Source of the DNA: Candidatus Desulfopertinax cowenii
GTDB taxonomy: Bacteria; Bacillota; Desulfotomaculia; Desulfotomaculales; Desulforudaceae
Assembly: GCA_001899445.1 (NCBI GenBank)
Contig: MPOA01000006.1
Span: 124,001-188,000 of the forward strand
Direction: 5' to 3'
Length of the DNA stretch: 64,000 nt
The notes under the pieces were generated by a model. That model saw only the letters and a program-made list of their open reading frames with translations, was not told the DNA's origin and did no database searches. Positions 42,290 through 53,809 of this stretch are shown here, one piece after another (the stretch's first letter is position 1; every line of letters starts with the position of its first letter). The position numbers and the translations under genes are program-made.

Positions 42290-42992
42290 CGATGGCACGC
42301 GCCGCTTGCACCGGGTCGGCCGCGCCCGTGATCGGCCGACCGATCACCAGGTAGTCGGCACCCCGGCGCACCGCTTCCGCCGGGGTCAGCACCCGTTTCT
42401 GGTCCTGCGCTTCCGCACCCGCAGGCCGGATGCCGGGAGTGACGATCAGAAAGTCCGGCCCCAGGGCAGACCGGAGCGCCGCGATTTCCAGGGGCGAGGC
42501 CACAACGCCGTCCAGGTCGGCCGCTTTGGCCAGCGCGGCCCAGTTAACCACCACCTCTTCCAGGTTCCGACCGATGCCCAGTTCCCGGCTCAGGTTCTGT
42601 TGTTCCAGACTAGTCAGCACGGTCACCGCCAGGATCTTGGGCACCGGCACCCCGAGCCGGGCCGCCTCTGCATCAGCGGCCTCCCGGGCCGCCCGCATCA
42701 TGGTCAGCCCCCCGGAAGCGTGCACGTTGATCATGTCGGCACCCAAGCCGACCAAGGCCCGGACCCCCTGGGCCACTGTTTCCGGGATGTCGTGCAGTTT
42801 CAAGTCCAGGAATACCCGCCGGCGGAGCGCCTGCGCGATCCGGCTAACGATTTGCGGACCCTGGCGGTAGAACAACCGCATCCCGATCTTGAAGCCGCCC
42901 ACCTCATCGCGGAGCGCGTGGGCCAGGGCGACCGCCCGCTCCGCGTCATCAACGTCCAGCGCAACCATGACCCGCTCTGCCGGTCTCAACAT
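42273..42992 (-). CDS. pyrF: Orotidine 5'-phosphate decarboxylase
   Basis: A 239-residue TIM-barrel enzyme for the last step of UMP synthesis. Seen: VALDVDD at 9-15, FKIGMRLF, the catalytic [10 protein letters not shown] near 61-70, and TPGIRP near 183. It is the last gene of the pyr operon and overlaps pyrD by seven bases. The usual next gene, pyrE, is not here; rqcH follows on the opposite strand. Confidence 0.95.
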   Translation of the reverse strand: MLRPAERVMVALDVDDAERAVALAHALRDEVGGFKIGMRLFYRQGPQIVSRIAQALRRRVFLDLKLHDIPETVAQGVRALVGLGADMINVHASGGLTMMRAAREAADAEAARLGVPVPKILAVTVLTSLEQQNLSRELGIGRNLEEVVVNWAALAKAADLDGVVASPLEIAALRSALGPDFLIVTPGIRPAGAEAQDQKRVLTPAEAVRRGADYLVIGRPITGAADPVQAARAIVRELG

Positions 42993-43921
42993 CGACTCCC
43001 GCCTCCTCCGCGATGGGCCGCGCCCACCAGTTCGTTAATATCTGCGATACCCTGTTCCTCCAGGTAGCGAGCAAGACCCGCGATCACTTCACCGGCCGCG
43101 CCGGGGTTAACCAAATTGGCGGTGCCCACCGCCACCGCCCGCGCCCCGGCCAGGATAAATTCCAGGGCGTCCCGGGCGGTCATGATGCCCCCCATGCCGA
43201 CCAGGGGCAGGTTCACCGCCTGGTACACCTGCCAGACGGCGCGCACCGCCACCGGCCGGATTGCCGGCCCGGAAAGCCCGCCGCTGATGTTGCCTAAAAG
43301 AGGACGTCGTCGATCCACGTCAATCGCCATTCCAGTCAGGGTGTTGATCAGCGACAGGGCGTCAGCGCCCGCCCCAGCCGCAGCCCGGGCGATGGCCCGA
43401 ATGTCGGTAACGTTGGGGGAAAGCTTCGCGATCACCGGCAGCCCGGTGTTTCGCTTCACGTCTTGCACAACCTCGGCCGCCATGTCGGGCTGAGTACCGA
43501 AAGCGATGCCCCCGGCCTTGACGTTCGGACAGGAGATATTGACCTCCAGGGCGGCGATTCCCGGCACCCCGTCCAGCCGCGCCGCCAAACGGGCGTACTC
43601 GTCTACGGTCTCGCCAGCGATGCTCACGACCACCGGCACGTCATAACAGGCCAGCCGGGGCAGTACTTCCCGAACCAGAGCCTCCACCCCCGGGTTCTGC
43701 AGTCCGACCGCGTTCAGGACCCCGGCCGGAGTTTCCGCGATCCGTGGCGGCGGGTTGCCGGCGCGGGGCTTGAGCGTAATCGTTTTGATCACCAGGGCGC
43801 CCAGGCTTGAAAGATCGAGGTAACGCGCATATTCTTCCCCAAAGCCCACCGTTCCGGACGCGGTCATGACCGGGTTTTTCATTTTGATTCCGGCGATCTC
43901 CACCGCGGTGGCCGCGCTCAT
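42986..43921 (-). CDS. pyrD: Dihydroorotate dehydrogenase B, catalytic subunit
   Basis: A 311-residue FMN enzyme that oxidises dihydroorotate to orotate. It has [13 protein letters not shown] near 16-28, the catalytic-cysteine segment [14 protein letters not shown] near 125-138, AKLSPNVTD, and [19 protein letters not shown] near 241-259. Cysteine as the base and pairing with PyrK make it the NAD-dependent B type. Its ATG overlaps the pyrK stop (ATGA). Confidence 0.95.
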   Translation of the reverse strand: MSAATAVEIAGIKMKNPVMTASGTVGFGEEYARYLDLSSLGALVIKTITLKPRAGNPPPRIAETPAGVLNAVGLQNPGVEALVREVLPRLACYDVPVVVSIAGETVDEYARLAARLDGVPGIAALEVNISCPNVKAGGIAFGTQPDMAAEVVQDVKRNTGLPVIAKLSPNVTDIRAIARAAAGAGADALSLINTLTGMAIDVDRRRPLLGNISGGLSGPAIRPVAVRAVWQVYQAVNLPLVGMGGIMTARDALEFILAGARAVAVGTANLVNPGAAGEVIAGLARYLEEQGIADINELVGAAHRGGGGSRC

Positions 43922-44712
43922 TCCCAGACCACCTCCCCAGCGGGGAATACCGGGCCGTCAGCACAAACCCGCTGGTAATTCCAGTTCTCAGGGCTACCGA
44001 TGCGGCAACTGCAGCACACGCAGGCGCCGATGCCGCAGCCCATACGTTCCTCTAGGGAGAACTCCCCCGGCAGGCCGAGCCGGCGCATCTCCTGGCCGAG
44101 CGCCCGCAGCATCCCAGTCGGACCGGCGGCCGAGACCCAGTCCGGCTGCACTTCCGGTGCCAACTCCTTGAAAAGCCCAACCACCGAGCCCCGGAAGCCC
44201 AGGGAACCGTCGTCGGTGGCCACCCTCAGGTGCACCGGCAAGGCGCCGAAGTTGACGAAATTCAGTTCGCCGGCCGTCCGGGCCCCGTGTAGCACCCATA
44301 TCGCGCGCGTCAGGTCAACGGCCAGTTCCCGCACCAGGAAAAAGAGAGGAGCAATGCCCATCCCACCGCCCACCAGAACCACCCGGCGGCATTCCAAGGG
44401 AACCTGGAAGCCCCGGCCCAGCGGCCCGAGGACGTTGACCTTCTGTCTCTTTCTCCGGGTGGCCAGCAGGGCGGTGCCGCGCCCGACCACCCGGTAAAGC
44501 AGGGTCACCAGCCCGCGCTCCCGGTCCACGTCGTGGATGCTAAAGGGGCGCCGGAGCAGCGGGTCAGCGGTGCCGTTGCAGCGGACGTGCAGGAACTGGC
44601 CGGGCCGGGCGACTGCCGCCACTTCAGGCGTCGCCAGAACTAGGCGGCGGCAGTCGAGGGCCACTTTGTGGTGGGAGACAATCCGGCAATCGAGCACGAG
44701 AGACAAATTCAC
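43918..44712 (-). CDS. pyrK: Dihydroorotate dehydrogenase B, electron-transfer subunit
   Basis: A 264-residue FAD and [2Fe-2S] protein that passes electrons from PyrD to NAD. Seen: [13 protein letters not shown] (FAD binding, about 53-65), [16 protein letters not shown] (nucleotide binding, about 114-129), and four cysteines in [11 protein letters not shown] and RVCADGPVF (about 226-251). The start may be the GTG given or a TTG two codons later, which is better spaced from GGAGG. It lies 24 bases behind carB. Confidence 0.93.
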   Translation of the reverse strand: MNLSLVLDCRIVSHHKVALDCRRLVLATPEVAAVARPGQFLHVRCNGTADPLLRRPFSIHDVDRERGLVTLLYRVVGRGTALLATRRKRQKVNVLGPLGRGFQVPLECRRVVLVGGGMGIAPLFFLVRELAVDLTRAIWVLHGARTAGELNFVNFGALPVHLRVATDDGSLGFRGSVVGLFKELAPEVQPDWVSAAGPTGMLRALGQEMRRLGLPGEFSLEERMGCGIGACVCCSCRIGSPENWNYQRVCADGPVFPAGEVVWE

Positions 44713-44736
44713 ATACCTCCAAAGATCCTTAAACCG

Positions 44737-47700
44737 CTATTTAAGATAATCCTGTAGCGGTACCAGGGGGACTGTTTCGCCGGCCTGCCGCGCCCGCATC
44801 ACCTCAATTACCATCTGGGCAGTGTCCAGGGAGGTCAGACAGGGAACGCCCGTCTCTACGGCCGCCCTCCGGATCCGGAAGCCGTCCCGGGTCTGCATCT
44901 TACCCTTGGTCAGGGTGTTCACCACCAGGTGGATGCGGTTTTCCCGGATCAGGTCCACGATGTTGGGTGACCCCTCGTTAAGTTTGCGGGCCACCTCCAC
45001 CGTAATCCCCTTGCTCCGCAGGTAATCCGCCGTTCCCTGGGTGGCCAGGAGTTCAAATCCCAGCTCGACCAGGTTTTTGGCCAGCGGCAAGGCTTCGTCC
45101 TTATCCTTGTCGGCGATGGTCATCAGCGCCGTGCCGCTGGTGGGCAGGGAGTATCCGGCCGAGAGACAGGCTTTGTAAAGGGCCAGGGCGTAATCCTTGG
45201 CCACCCCCATCACTTCCCCGGTGGACTTCATCTCGGGTCCGAGGCAAACATCCACGTCCATCAGCTTGGCGAAGGAGAAGACCGGCGCCTTCACCCCGAT
45301 GTTCGGGCTGTCTTCATACAGGCCGCCCTTGTAGCCCAGTTCCGCCAGAGTTTCCCCGAGGCAGACCCTGGTCGCCAGGTTGACCATCGGGATGCCGGTG
45401 ATTTTGCTGAGATAAGGCACCGTGCGGCTGGAACGCGGGTTGACCTCCAGCACGTACACCTGCCCATTGTGCAGGACGTACTGGATGTTCACCAGGCCCC
45501 GTATCCGGAGTGAGCGCGCCAGCCGGAAAGTGTAGTCCACGATTTGCTGCTTGGCTTCCGCGCTGAGATTCTGGGGCGGGCACACCGCGATACTGTCGCC
45601 GGAATGCACCCCGGCTCGCTCCACGTGCTCCATAATGCCGGGAATCAGGATGTCCTCGCCGTCGCAGATGGCGTCGACCTCCAGTTCCTTGCCCAGCAGG
45701 TACTTGTCAACTAACACCGGGTGTTTGGGCGTGACCCGGACCGCGGTGGCCATGTACTGGAGCAGCTCCTCGGCAGTGTGCACGATTTCCATGGCCCGGC
45801 CGCCCAGCACGTACGAGGGCCGGACCAGCACCGGAAAGCCCACCTGTTTCGCAATTCTCTGCGCCTCCTCGACCGAGAACCCGGCTCCACCGGGGGGGCG
45901 GGGGATGCCCAGCTCGTTGAGCAGGTGGTCGAACTTGTCCCGGTCCTCGGCCCGATCGATGTCAGCCACCGAGGTGCCCAGAATGTTGAAGCCGGCGCGT
46001 TCCACCGGGCGGGCCAGGTTGATCGCCGTCTGACCGCCGAACTGGACGATCACGCCGTCGGGCCGCTCCTTGTGGAGGATGTTCATCACATCCTCGGGGA
46101 CCAGAGGTTCGAAGTACAGCCGATCCGCAGTGTCAAAGTCAGTACTGACCGTCTCCGGGTTGTTGTTGATGATGATCGTCTGGATGCCCTTTTCCTTCAA
46201 AGCCCAGACCGAATGGACCGAACAGTAGTCGAACTCGATGCCCTGGCCGATCCGGATCGGTCCCGAGCCAAGAACTACCACTTTCCGCACTTCCTGGGTT
46301 TCCGCCTCGTCCTCGTCCTCGTACGTGGAGTAATAGTACGGCGTGGTGGCCTCGAACTCGGCGGCGCAGGTGTCCACCATCTTGTACGTCGGGTTGACCC
46401 CGTGCTCCTGGCGCAGCCGGTGGATCTCCCGCGGTGAGGCACCGACCAGTTCGGCGATGGTGGCATCCGAGAGGCCCAGGCGCTTGACCCGGCGCAACAT
46501 CCCGGGCGTCAGCCCGGCCAGGCCCGCAGCCTGCACCACGTCTTCCGCTGCAACAATGTTTTTGATCTTATCCAGGAAGAACCGGTCGATCCGGGTGATC
46601 GCGTGCACTTCATCCACCGGAAAGCCCCGGCGCAACGCTTCAGCCACGGCAAACAGGCGGGTGTCGTCAGGCTTGGCGAGCTTGGCGCGCAGCACGTCGT
46701 TCGCCAACTCTTTGACCTCGGGCATGGCCAGCCCCACCACCCCGATCTCCAGGGAGCGCACCGCTTTGAGCAACGCCTCCTCGAAGGTCCGGCCGATAGC
46801 CATCGCCTCGCCGGTAGACTTCATCTGGGTGCCTAGGTTCCGGTTGGCCAGCGAGAACTTGTCAAACGGCCAGCGTGGGTACTTCACCACCACGTAGTCG
46901 ATGGCCGGCTCAAAGCAGGCGTAGGTCTTGCCGGTGACCGCGTTTTTGATTTCGTCCAGGGTCAGGCCGATGGTCACCTTGGTAGCCACCTTGGCGATCG
47001 GGTAGCCGGTGGCCTTGGACGCCAGCGCCGAAGAGCGCGAAAGGCGCGGGTTGACTTCGATCACGTAGTACTCGAAGCTCTGGGGATCGAGGGCGAACTG
47101 GATGTTGCACCCGCCCTCCACGCCGAGGGCGCGGATGATCTTCAGGGAAGCGCTCCGCAGCATCTGGTACTCCCGGTCGCTCAGGGTCTGGGTCGGCGCG
47201 ACCACGATGCTGTCCCCGGTGTGGATGCCCATCGGGTCGATGTTCTCCATGCTGCAGATGGTGATGCAGTTATCCGCCGCGTCACGCATGACCTCGAACT
47301 CGATTTCCTTCCAGCCAATGACACACTTCTCCACCAGGACCTGGTGAATCAGGCTGAGGGTAAGTCCCCGGACCGCAATTTCCCGCAATTCGACCTCGTT
47401 GAAAGCGATGCCGCCTCCGGTGCCCCCCAGGGTGTAAGCCGGCCTAACGACCACGGGGAAACCGATCTCCCGGGCGAAAGCCAGAGCGGCGTCGACGCTG
47501 GACACGATGGCGCTTTCCGGGACCGGCTCGCCAATTTCCTGGACCATATTCTTAAACAGCTCCCGGTCCTCAGCGCGCTGGATGGAATCCAGGGGCGTGC
47601 CCAAAAGCCGCACCCCGTACTCCTCCAGGACACCGGCCTCGGCCACCTGCTTGGCCAGGTTCAACCCGGTCTGACCGCCCAGGGTAGGCAGCAGGCCATC

Positions 47701-47949
47701 CGGTTTTTCCTGCCGGATTACCTTGGTTACAAATTCCAGGGTCAACGGCTCGATGTACACCCGGTCGGCCATGTTGGCGTCGGTCATAATGGTAGCCGGG
47801 TTGGAGTTGATCAGGACCACCTCGAGCCCCTCCTCCCGGAGGGCACGGCAGGCCTGGGTTCCAGCGTAGTCAAACTCGGCGGCCTGGCCGATGATGATCG
47901 GCCCGGAGCCGATGACCATCACCTTACGCAATTCACGGTCACGTGGCAT
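44737..47949 (-). CDS. carB: Carbamoyl-phosphate synthase large subunit
   Basis: A 1070-residue enzyme that makes carbamoyl phosphate from bicarbonate, ammonia and ATP. The duplicated ATP-grasp halves are visible: first half opening [20 protein letters not shown] and second opening [19 protein letters not shown] near residue 556. The oligomerisation domain lies between, and a C-terminal MGS-like allosteric domain (about 935-1070) ends the chain. Length is normal. The ATG overlaps the carA stop by one base (TAATG). Confidence 0.96.
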   Translation of the reverse strand: MPRDRELRKVMVIGSGPIIIGQAAEFDYAGTQACRALREEGLEVVLINSNPATIMTDANMADRVYIEPLTLEFVTKVIRQEKPDGLLPTLGGQTGLNLAKQVAEAGVLEEYGVRLLGTPLDSIQRAEDRELFKNMVQEIGEPVPESAIVSSVDAALAFAREIGFPVVVRPAYTLGGTGGGIAFNEVELREIAVRGLTLSLIHQVLVEKCVIGWKEIEFEVMRDAADNCITICSMENIDPMGIHTGDSIVVAPTQTLSDREYQMLRSASLKIIRALGVEGGCNIQFALDPQSFEYYVIEVNPRLSRSSALASKATGYPIAKVATKVTIGLTLDEIKNAVTGKTYACFEPAIDYVVVKYPRWPFDKFSLANRNLGTQMKSTGEAMAIGRTFEEALLKAVRSLEIGVVGLAMPEVKELANDVLRAKLAKPDDTRLFAVAEALRRGFPVDEVHAITRIDRFFLDKIKNIVAAEDVVQAAGLAGLTPGMLRRVKRLGLSDATIAELVGASPREIHRLRQEHGVNPTYKMVDTCAAEFEATTPYYYSTYEDEDEAETQEVRKVVVLGSGPIRIGQGIEFDYCSVHSVWALKEKGIQTIIINNNPETVSTDFDTADRLYFEPLVPEDVMNILHKERPDGVIVQFGGQTAINLARPVERAGFNILGTSVADIDRAEDRDKFDHLLNELGIPRPPGGAGFSVEEAQRIAKQVGFPVLVRPSYVLGGRAMEIVHTAEELLQYMATAVRVTPKHPVLVDKYLLGKELEVDAICDGEDILIPGIMEHVERAGVHSGDSIAVCPPQNLSAEAKQQIVDYTFRLARSLRIRGLVNIQYVLHNGQVYVLEVNPRSSRTVPYLSKITGIPMVNLATRVCLGETLAELGYKGGLYEDSPNIGVKAPVFSFAKLMDVDVCLGPEMKSTGEVMGVAKDYALALYKACLSAGYSLPTSGTALMTIADKDKDEALPLAKNLVELGFELLATQGTADYLRSKGITVEVARKLNEGSPNIVDLIRENRIHLVVNTLTKGKMQTRDGFRIRRAAVETGVPCLTSLDTAQMVIEVMRARQAGETVPLVPLQDYLK

Positions 47950-49028
47950 TATCTCCCCTCCTGGCGGATAAGTTCCATAAACTCGTCAAACAGGTACTCC
48001 GAATCCCGGGGGCCCGGAGCGGCCTCTGGGTGATACTGGATGCCGATAACCGGCAGGTGCCGGTGGCGGATGCCCTCCACCGTGCCGTCGTTCAGGTTCC
48101 GGTGGGTAACCACCAGGCCGGTTCCGACGAGAGACTGTTCATCCACCGCAAAACCGTGATTGTGGGAACTAATGTACACCTTATTGCTCACCAGGTCCTT
48201 TACCGGGTGGTTCGCCCCCCGGTGGCCGAACTTCAACTTATAGGTACGGGCGCCCAGAGCCAGGGCCAGGACCTGGTGCCCAAGACAGATGCCCAAAAGG
48301 GGTTTTTTGTCGACCAGTTCGCGCACCGTGTTGATGGTTTCCGTCACTCGAACCGGGTTCCCAGGACCGTTGGACACCACGATTCCGGACGGGTCCACGG
48401 AAAGGATGTCGGCCGCGGAGGCGTTCCACGGAAAAGTGACGACCCGGCAGCCCCGGCGCTGCAAGCAACGGATGATGCTCTGCTTCGCGCCCAGGTCAAC
48501 CACGGCCAGGGTCGGACCATCTCCGTCGTAGCGTAGTACCTCGCGGGTGGATACCTCCGGCACGAAGTCCTGCGTGCTGAAATCGGGGCAGGACCGGGCT
48601 CTCGCCACCAGGTACTCTGGCTCCAAGTGTTCGGTGCTGATAATGCCGCGCATGGCACCCTTGGTACGGAGACGTCGCGTTAGCGCCCGGGTGTCCACCC
48701 CGGAGAGACCAATAACCCCCTCGCTGGCCAGGAATTCGGCCAGTGTTCCGGCGGCGCGCCAGTTGCTGGGATGATCGCAGTGCTCGCGCACCACGAACCC
48801 GCGCATAAAACTGCCCTTGGACTCAAAGTCTTCAACATTGATGCCATAGTTACCCACCAGGGGATAGGTCATCACCACGATCTGGCCGCAGTAGGACGGG
48901 TCGGTCAACACCCCCTCGTAGCCAGCCATCCCGGTGTTGAACACTACTTCCCCCCAACTCTCGCCGCCGCCGCCAAACGCCTTTCCGTAATACAGAGTCC
49001 CGTCTTCCAGCGCCAGCACCGCCTGCAA
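47949..49028 (-). CDS. carA: Carbamoyl-phosphate synthase small subunit
   Basis: A 359-residue glutamine amidotransferase that supplies ammonia to CarB. The N-terminal domain has the family segment [16 protein letters not shown], and the class I amidotransferase domain has the nucleophile cysteine in LLGICLGHQ (about 239-247) and the His/Glu pair in [11 protein letters not shown] placed the start at the TTG at 49028, eight bases after GGAGG; open frame extends 34 codons further without a site. Confidence 0.95.
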   Translation of the reverse strand: MQAVLALEDGTLYYGKAFGGGGESWGEVVFNTGMAGYEGVLTDPSYCGQIVVMTYPLVGNYGINVEDFESKGSFMRGFVVREHCDHPSNWRAAGTLAEFLASEGVIGLSGVDTRALTRRLRTKGAMRGIISTEHLEPEYLVARARSCPDFSTQDFVPEVSTREVLRYDGDGPTLAVVDLGAKQSIIRCLQRRGCRVVTFPWNASAADILSVDPSGIVVSNGPGNPVRVTETINTVRELVDKKPLLGICLGHQVLALALGARTYKLKFGHRGANHPVKDLVSNKVYISSHNHGFAVDEQSLVGTGLVVTHRNLNDGTVEGIRHRHLPVIGIQYHPEAAPGPRDSEYLFDEFMELIRQEGR

Positions 49029-49059
49029 TTGCAACACCTCCGTTGGTAATCGCGCCCGT

Positions 49060-50337
49060 TTACCGGTCGCGCAAAAATACTTTGCCGCCCACGACAGTGG
49101 CGTAGGGTAAGCCCTTAAGCCGGTAACCATCGAAAGGCGTATTCTTGCTCTTACTTACGAGTAACGCCGGATCCACGACCTCCGAAGCATCCGGATCAAT
49201 GACGGTTAGGTCGGCCACCGCTCCCGGTTCAATATCACCGGACGGTAAACCGAGAATCCGGGCCGGGTTCAGGCTCATTTTGGCCACCGCGGCCGGAATG
49301 TCTAGCACACCCTTGGCGACCAGTTCGGTGAACACCAGCCCCACCGCCGTTTCCAACCCCACCAGGCCAAATGCGGCCGCGTCGAACTCCACGTCCTTCT
49401 CGTGCGGCGCGTGCGGAGCGTGATCGGTGGCAATGACGTCGATGGTACCGTCCGCCAGCCCCTCCCGCACCGCGGCCACGTCGGCGTCGGTCCGGAGGGG
49501 CGGCTTAACCTTGGCCAGCGTGTTGTAATCCCCCACCGCCCGGTCAGTCAGGGTGAAATGGTGCGGCGTAGCTTCGGCCGTAACTCGGACCCCGCGTGCC
49601 TTGGCCTCCCGGATTAGGCGCACGGCGCCCGCGGTACTCACGTGGGCGACGTGCAGGTGGCAGCCGGTCATCTCCGCCAGGATGAGGTCCCGGGCCACCA
49701 TCACCTCCTCGGCGGCCGCCGGAATCCCCCGCAGGCCAAGCCTGGTGGACACCAGGCCCTCGTGCATCACCCCGCTGCCGGCCAGCGTTTCGTCCTCGCA
49801 GTGGGAGATCACCGGCACCCCGAGCATCCGGGCGTACTCCATCGCCCGGCGCATCACCGCGGCGCTGGTCACCGACCGGCCGTCATCCGAGAAGGCCACC
49901 GCCCCCGCCGCGCAGAGTTCGCCCATTTCGGAGAGTTCGCCGCCCCGGCTGCCCCTCGTGAGCGCCCCGACCGGGCATACACGGGCGTAGCCGGCGTCCT
50001 CGGCTTTTTCCAGAACGTACCGGATCACCCCGGCCGTGTCGGCCACCGGGTCGGTGTTGGGCATGGCCGCCACCGCGGTGAAACCGCCGCGGGCCGCGGC
50101 CCTGGTGCCGGTGGCCACCGTCTCCTTGTATTCCTGGCCCGGCTCCCGCAGGTGCACGTGCATGTCAATCAGTCCGGGGAGCACCAGTTTACCCTCGGCG
50201 TCCAGGACCCGGGCCCCGCGGGCCGGAATCCGCTTCTCAACCGCGGCCACCCGCTCCCCGTCCACCAGGACGTCGGACCGGTACATCCGTCCCCGGGCCG
50301 GGTCGACCACCGTGCCCCCCCTGATGATCAGCCGCAT
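49060..50337 (-). CDS. pyrC: Dihydroorotase
   Basis: A 425-residue class I dihydroorotase that closes carbamoyl aspartate to dihydroorotate. Seen: [21 protein letters not shown] (shown here in part; metal ligands in HVHLREPG near 60-67), [14 protein letters not shown] near 180, LHVAHVST near 232, and [12 protein letters not shown] near 305-316. The zinc ligands are all present. Its ATG overlaps the pyrB stop (TAATG). Confidence 0.96.
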   Translation of the reverse strand: MRLIIRGGTVVDPARGRMYRSDVLVDGERVAAVEKRIPARGARVLDAEGKLVLPGLIDMHVHLREPGQEYKETVATGTRAAARGGFTAVAAMPNTDPVADTAGVIRYVLEKAEDAGYARVCPVGALTRGSRGGELSEMGELCAAGAVAFSDDGRSVTSAAVMRRAMEYARMLGVPVISHCEDETLAGSGVMHEGLVSTRLGLRGIPAAAEEVMVARDLILAEMTGCHLHVAHVSTAGAVRLIREAKARGVRVTAEATPHHFTLTDRAVGDYNTLAKVKPPLRTDADVAAVREGLADGTIDVIATDHAPHAPHEKDVEFDAAAFGLVGLETAVGLVFTELVAKGVLDIPAAVAKMSLNPARILGLPSGDIEPGAVADLTVIDPDASEVVDPALLVSKSKNTPFDGYRLKGLPYATVVGGKVFLRDR

Positions 50338-51257
50338 TAATTTTCCCTCCCGAGCGTCAAAAGGTACAACACGGCCATCCGCACGGCCACGCCGTTGGCC
50401 ACCTGGTCGGTGATCAACGCCCGCGTCCCGTCGGCGACGTCGTCGGTGATCTCGACTCCCCGGTTGATCGGGCCGGGGTGCATCACCACCGCGTCCGGCC
50501 GGGCCAGCGCCAGCCGGGCCGCGTTCAGGCCGTACAAGCGCGCGTATTCCTTGACCCCTGGAATCAGGCCCTCCCGCTGGCGCTCCCGCTGCAGCCGCAG
50601 AACCATCACCACGTCACTGTCCACCAGCGCGTCTTCCGGGCGGTGATGCACGGTCACCCCGGTTTGCCCGATACCGGCCGGGAGCAGGGTGGGCGGCGCC
50701 ACCAGGTGCACGTCCGCCCCAAACTTGGTCAGCCCCCAGATGTTGGACCGGGCCACCCGGCTGTGCAGGATGTCCCCGATGATCACCACTTTGAGGCCCT
50801 GCAGTTCCCCCTTTCGCTCCCGCAGGGTGAACAGGTCCAGCAGCGCCTGCGTCGGGTGCTCGTGCATCCCGTCCCCGGCGTTGATCACCGGCACGTCGAT
50901 CAGCCGCGCCAGGATGTGGGGCGCGCCGGCAGCCGGATGACGCAGCACCACCAGGTCGGCACCCAGGGCCTTGATGGTCCTGGCGGTGTCGAACAGGCTT
51001 TCCCCCTTGGATACACTAGACGTGCTGACGGACACGTTGACGGTGTCGGCGCTAAGATGTTTGGCGGCAAGTTCAAAGGAGATCCTCGTCCTGGTGCTGG
51101 GCTCGAAGAAAAGGATCACGACTGTTTTCCCTCTTAAAGTGGGCACCTTTTTGATGTCCCGGCTGATCACCTGTTTCATCGGGACGGCGTTGTCCAGGAT
51201 TTCAGTCATTTCTTCGGTCGACATGTCAGCCAGCCCGAGACAGTGCTTGCTCTGCAA
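50337..51257 (-). CDS. pyrB: Aspartate carbamoyltransferase catalytic subunit
   Basis: A 306-residue enzyme joining carbamoyl phosphate to aspartate. It has [19 protein letters not shown] (carbamoyl-phosphate loop, about 50-68), the HPAAGAPH segment, [16 protein letters not shown] near 127-142, and [13 protein letters not shown] near 264-276. I use TTG 51257 after GGGGGGAAG; an open frame upstream runs through the attenuator and is not translated. No pyrI regulatory subunit is present, as usual in Firmicutes. Confidence 0.95.
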   Translation of the reverse strand: MQSKHCLGLADMSTEEMTEILDNAVPMKQVISRDIKKVPTLRGKTVVILFFEPSTRTRISFELAAKHLSADTVNVSVSTSSVSKGESLFDTARTIKALGADLVVLRHPAAGAPHILARLIDVPVINAGDGMHEHPTQALLDLFTLRERKGELQGLKVVIIGDILHSRVARSNIWGLTKFGADVHLVAPPTLLPAGIGQTGVTVHHRPEDALVDSDVVMVLRLQRERQREGLIPGVKEYARLYGLNAARLALARPDAVVMHPGPINRGVEITDDVADGTRALITDQVANGVAVRMAVLYLLTLGREN

Positions 51258-51273
51258 GATACTTCCCCCCAAC

Positions 51274-51304
51274 AAAAGACCTCTCCCGCTTTTCCGGGGA
51301 GAGG
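51274..51304 (-). terminator. pyrB leader attenuator terminator
   Basis: On the minus strand CCTCTCCC pairs with GGGAGAGG across an 9-base loop, followed by TCTTTT. It lies between pyrR and pyrB, 17 bases before the pyrB start, and is the terminator half of PyrR control. Confidence 0.85.
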
Positions 51305-51324
51305 CCAGCACAAGTCAACATCCG

Positions 51325-51365
51325 CTTCCCTTGCCGGCCTCTCGGGACCGATTCTTAAAAGGAAG
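51325..51365 (-). promoter_or_regulatory. PyrR-binding element upstream of pyrB
   Basis: The minus strand reads CGGTCCCGAGAGGCCGG in the loop region of a stem closed by CTTCC and GGAAG. This matches the PyrR anti-antiterminator consensus with a UCC-GAGAGG core. Binding of PyrR with UMP should free the terminator at 51274-51304. Confidence 0.85.
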
Positions 51366-51396
51366 ACCGCCTAGTTAACGCCTTCAAGGACTTCAT

Positions 51397-51945
<549 letters not shown>

Positions 51946-51958
51946 TCACACCTGCACG

Positions 51959-51992
51959 AAAAAGCCTACCTGCCACCATTTGGCAAGTAGGC
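51959..51992 (-). terminator. pyrR leader attenuator terminator
   Basis: GCCTACTTGCC pairs with GGCAGGTAGGC on the minus strand, followed by TTTTT. It ends 16 bases before the pyrR start. Confidence 0.88.
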
Positions 51993-52023
51993 ATAGTCTA
52001 CCCCGCGCCGGGCTCCCCTATGT

Positions 52024-52057
52024 CACCTTACCAGCCTCTCGGACCGATTTAAAGGTG
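52024..52057 (-). promoter_or_regulatory. PyrR-binding element upstream of pyrR
   Basis: The minus strand has CGGTCCGAGAGGCTGG in a stem closed by CACCTT and AAGGTG. Core and neighbours match the element upstream of pyrB and the known PyrR consensus. It lies between the promoter and the terminator, as in Bacillus pyr leaders. Confidence 0.88.
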
Positions 52058-52071
52058 GCTTAATCCCTATT

Positions 52072-52100
52072 AGACTACCTTGAATCCCGGCCCTTGTCAA
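52072..52100 (-). promoter_or_regulatory. Sigma-A-type promoter of the pyr operon
   Basis: A perfect TTGACA lies 17 bases upstream of TAGTCT on the minus strand. The -35 overlaps the last bases of the YqhV-like gene. The leader from here to pyrR is about 120 bases and contains the attenuator. Confidence 0.7.
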
Positions 52101-52372
52101 GTTAAATTTTTCAGATAACTTAAGCCCAGGAAAATCAAACTGACCCCCGCCAGAATAAAGACCATCCCCACGGGAGAAACCTTGCCCGCCAAACCGAGAA
52201 GGCCCATACTCGTCACCGCTAATAGAATGGTGGGACCTACCAGGGCCAGGGTAGCGTTGATCTTAAAGGCGGTTTCGACCCGGCCGAAGTACAGCATCAG
52301 CATCGCGGCGGAGAATTCCATGGTGGCCGAAAGGAACCGGAGGGTGGCCATCCCGATCACGATTTTGTCCAT
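52097..52372 (-). CDS. YqhV-like small membrane protein (DUF2619)
   Basis: A 91-residue membrane protein with three predicted helices. The family signature MATLRFLSATMEFSAAMLM and KINATLALVGPTILL are clear. YqhV-type proteins are of unknown function; in Bacillus yqhV lies next to spoIIIA. Its ATG is behind GGAGGCG. It ends just where the pyr promoter begins, so pyrR does not depend on read-through from it. Confidence 0.85.
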   Translation of the reverse strand: MDKIVIGMATLRFLSATMEFSAAMLMLYFGRVETAFKINATLALVGPTILLAVTSMGLLGLAGKVSPVGMVFILAGVSLIFLGLSYLKNLT

Positions 52373-52472
52373 TTAGTCGCCTCCGTAAAATACCGTTAAG
52401 CTGTTTATATGCCGTTCCCCACCGGTATATGGCTAACCGGGCCGAGTTAAACTAACCGCCGGGAGGTTTTTG

Positions 52473-53690
52473 ATGGAGACGAGAGAAAAGTTCGCCTTGG
52501 CCGGGCTCAGTACCGTGCCTTTTGTGATGGTCCTGGGCAATTCAATGTTGATCCCAATTCTGCCGGCCATGGAGCGGGCCCTCGACCTGACCTCCTTTCA
52601 AGCCAGCCTGGTGATCACCCTGTTTTCGGTTCCGGCCGGTCTGACCATCCCGCTGTCGGGTTTCATCTCCGATTACTTCGGCCGGAAAATCGTCATCATC
52701 CCCGCGCTGTTGCTTTACGGTCTAGGAGGATTGATCGCCGGCGGGGCGGCGCTGATCGACGCCGCCCCGACCTACGCCATCATGCTGGGCGGCCGGATAC
52801 TCCAGGGCATCGGGGCCGCGGGAACGGCACCCATCGCCATGGCCCTCACCGGCGACCTGTTCGCCGGGAAGCATCGGGGCAAGGCTCTGGGGGTGATCGA
52901 AGCGGCCAACGGCTTCGGCAAGGTGGTCAGCCCGGTACTCGGGGCGGCCGTAGGGTTGATCATCTGGTTCGCGCCCTTCTTCGTGTTTCCCGGGCTGACC
53001 GTCCTGGCCGCGGTGGCCATGTGGTTGATGGTTAAGGAACCGGAACGCCAAAAACAACCGCAGGCTCCAGCGCAGTACTTCCAGTCCATCAAGAAGATTT
53101 TTGCGCAAAAGACCGCGCTACTCCTATCCTCTTTTCTCACCGGTTCGCTGGCCCTGTTTGTCCTGTTTGGAATCATGTTTTTCCTGTCCGAGCACCTGGA
53201 ACAGCGGTACCACCTATCCCTAATCGTCAAGGGGTTAGCCCTGGCCATTCCGGTGCTGTTCATGGCGGTGACCTCCTACATCACCGGCGCGGTGATCAAG
53301 AAAGAGCTCGCGCTCATGAAGTTCCTCATCACCGCTGGCCTCGCCTTGATGGCAGGGGCCCTGGTCTTTATGCCGCTCTCCGATAACACCTACCTGTTCT
53401 TCACGGCCGTGTCTCTCATCGGGATCGGGGTGGGCCTGATGCTGCCGTGCCTGACCACCCTGATCACCAGCAGCGTCGACTTGGCGAAGCGGGGCCTCAT
53501 CACTTCCCTCTACGGCGGGGTGCGCTTCTTAGGCGTAGCCGGGGGACCCGCAGTCTTCGCCCTGCTGCTGCCCCTGGGCATAAAACCCACGAACTGGATC
53601 GTCGCCGCTGGCACCGCGGCCACCGCGGTCGTGGTGACCATTTTTATCAAGGTTGAACGGCTCGCCAAGAATTCCTCCTCCGGCCCCTAA
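52473..53690 (+). CDS. Major facilitator superfamily transporter
   Basis: A 405-residue permease with about twelve helices. The loop 2-3 signature is GFISDYFGRKIVIIPALLL near 62-80. There are LGGRILQGIGAAGTAPIAMAL near 108-128 (key part GRILQGIGAAG) and a GKALGVIEAANGFGKVVSP segment of the drug-efflux type. It resembles multidrug or small-molecule exporters of the DHA1 group, but the substrate is unknown. The ATG follows GGGAGG by six bases. Confidence 0.88.
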   Translation: METREKFALAGLSTVPFVMVLGNSMLIPILPAMERALDLTSFQASLVITLFSVPAGLTIPLSGFISDYFGRKIVIIPALLLYGLGGLIAGGAALIDAAPTYAIMLGGRILQGIGAAGTAPIAMALTGDLFAGKHRGKALGVIEAANGFGKVVSPVLGAAVGLIIWFAPFFVFPGLTVLAAVAMWLMVKEPERQKQPQAPAQYFQSIKKIFAQKTALLLSSFLTGSLALFVLFGIMFFLSEHLEQRYHLSLIVKGLALAIPVLFMAVTSYITGAVIKKELALMKFLITAGLALMAGALVFMPLSDNTYLFFTAVSLIGIGVGLMLPCLTTLITSSVDLAKRGLITSLYGGVRFLGVAGGPAVFALLLPLGIKPTNWIVAAGTAATAVVVTIFIKVERLAKNSSSGP

Positions 53691-53809
53691 CTGTAACAAG
53701 TTGCCAATGTCCTGCATACATTACACCCAAACTACTGTCAAAAGTGCAAAAAGCTGGCCGAGGCGCTACCGGCAACGCCACCAGTATGAACGCGAAAGGA
53801 GTTGGCAGC

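Noticed and set aside
47221-48033. Plus-strand frame opposite carB and carA
   Set aside because: No ribosome site or domain; it crosses the carA-carB junction antisense.
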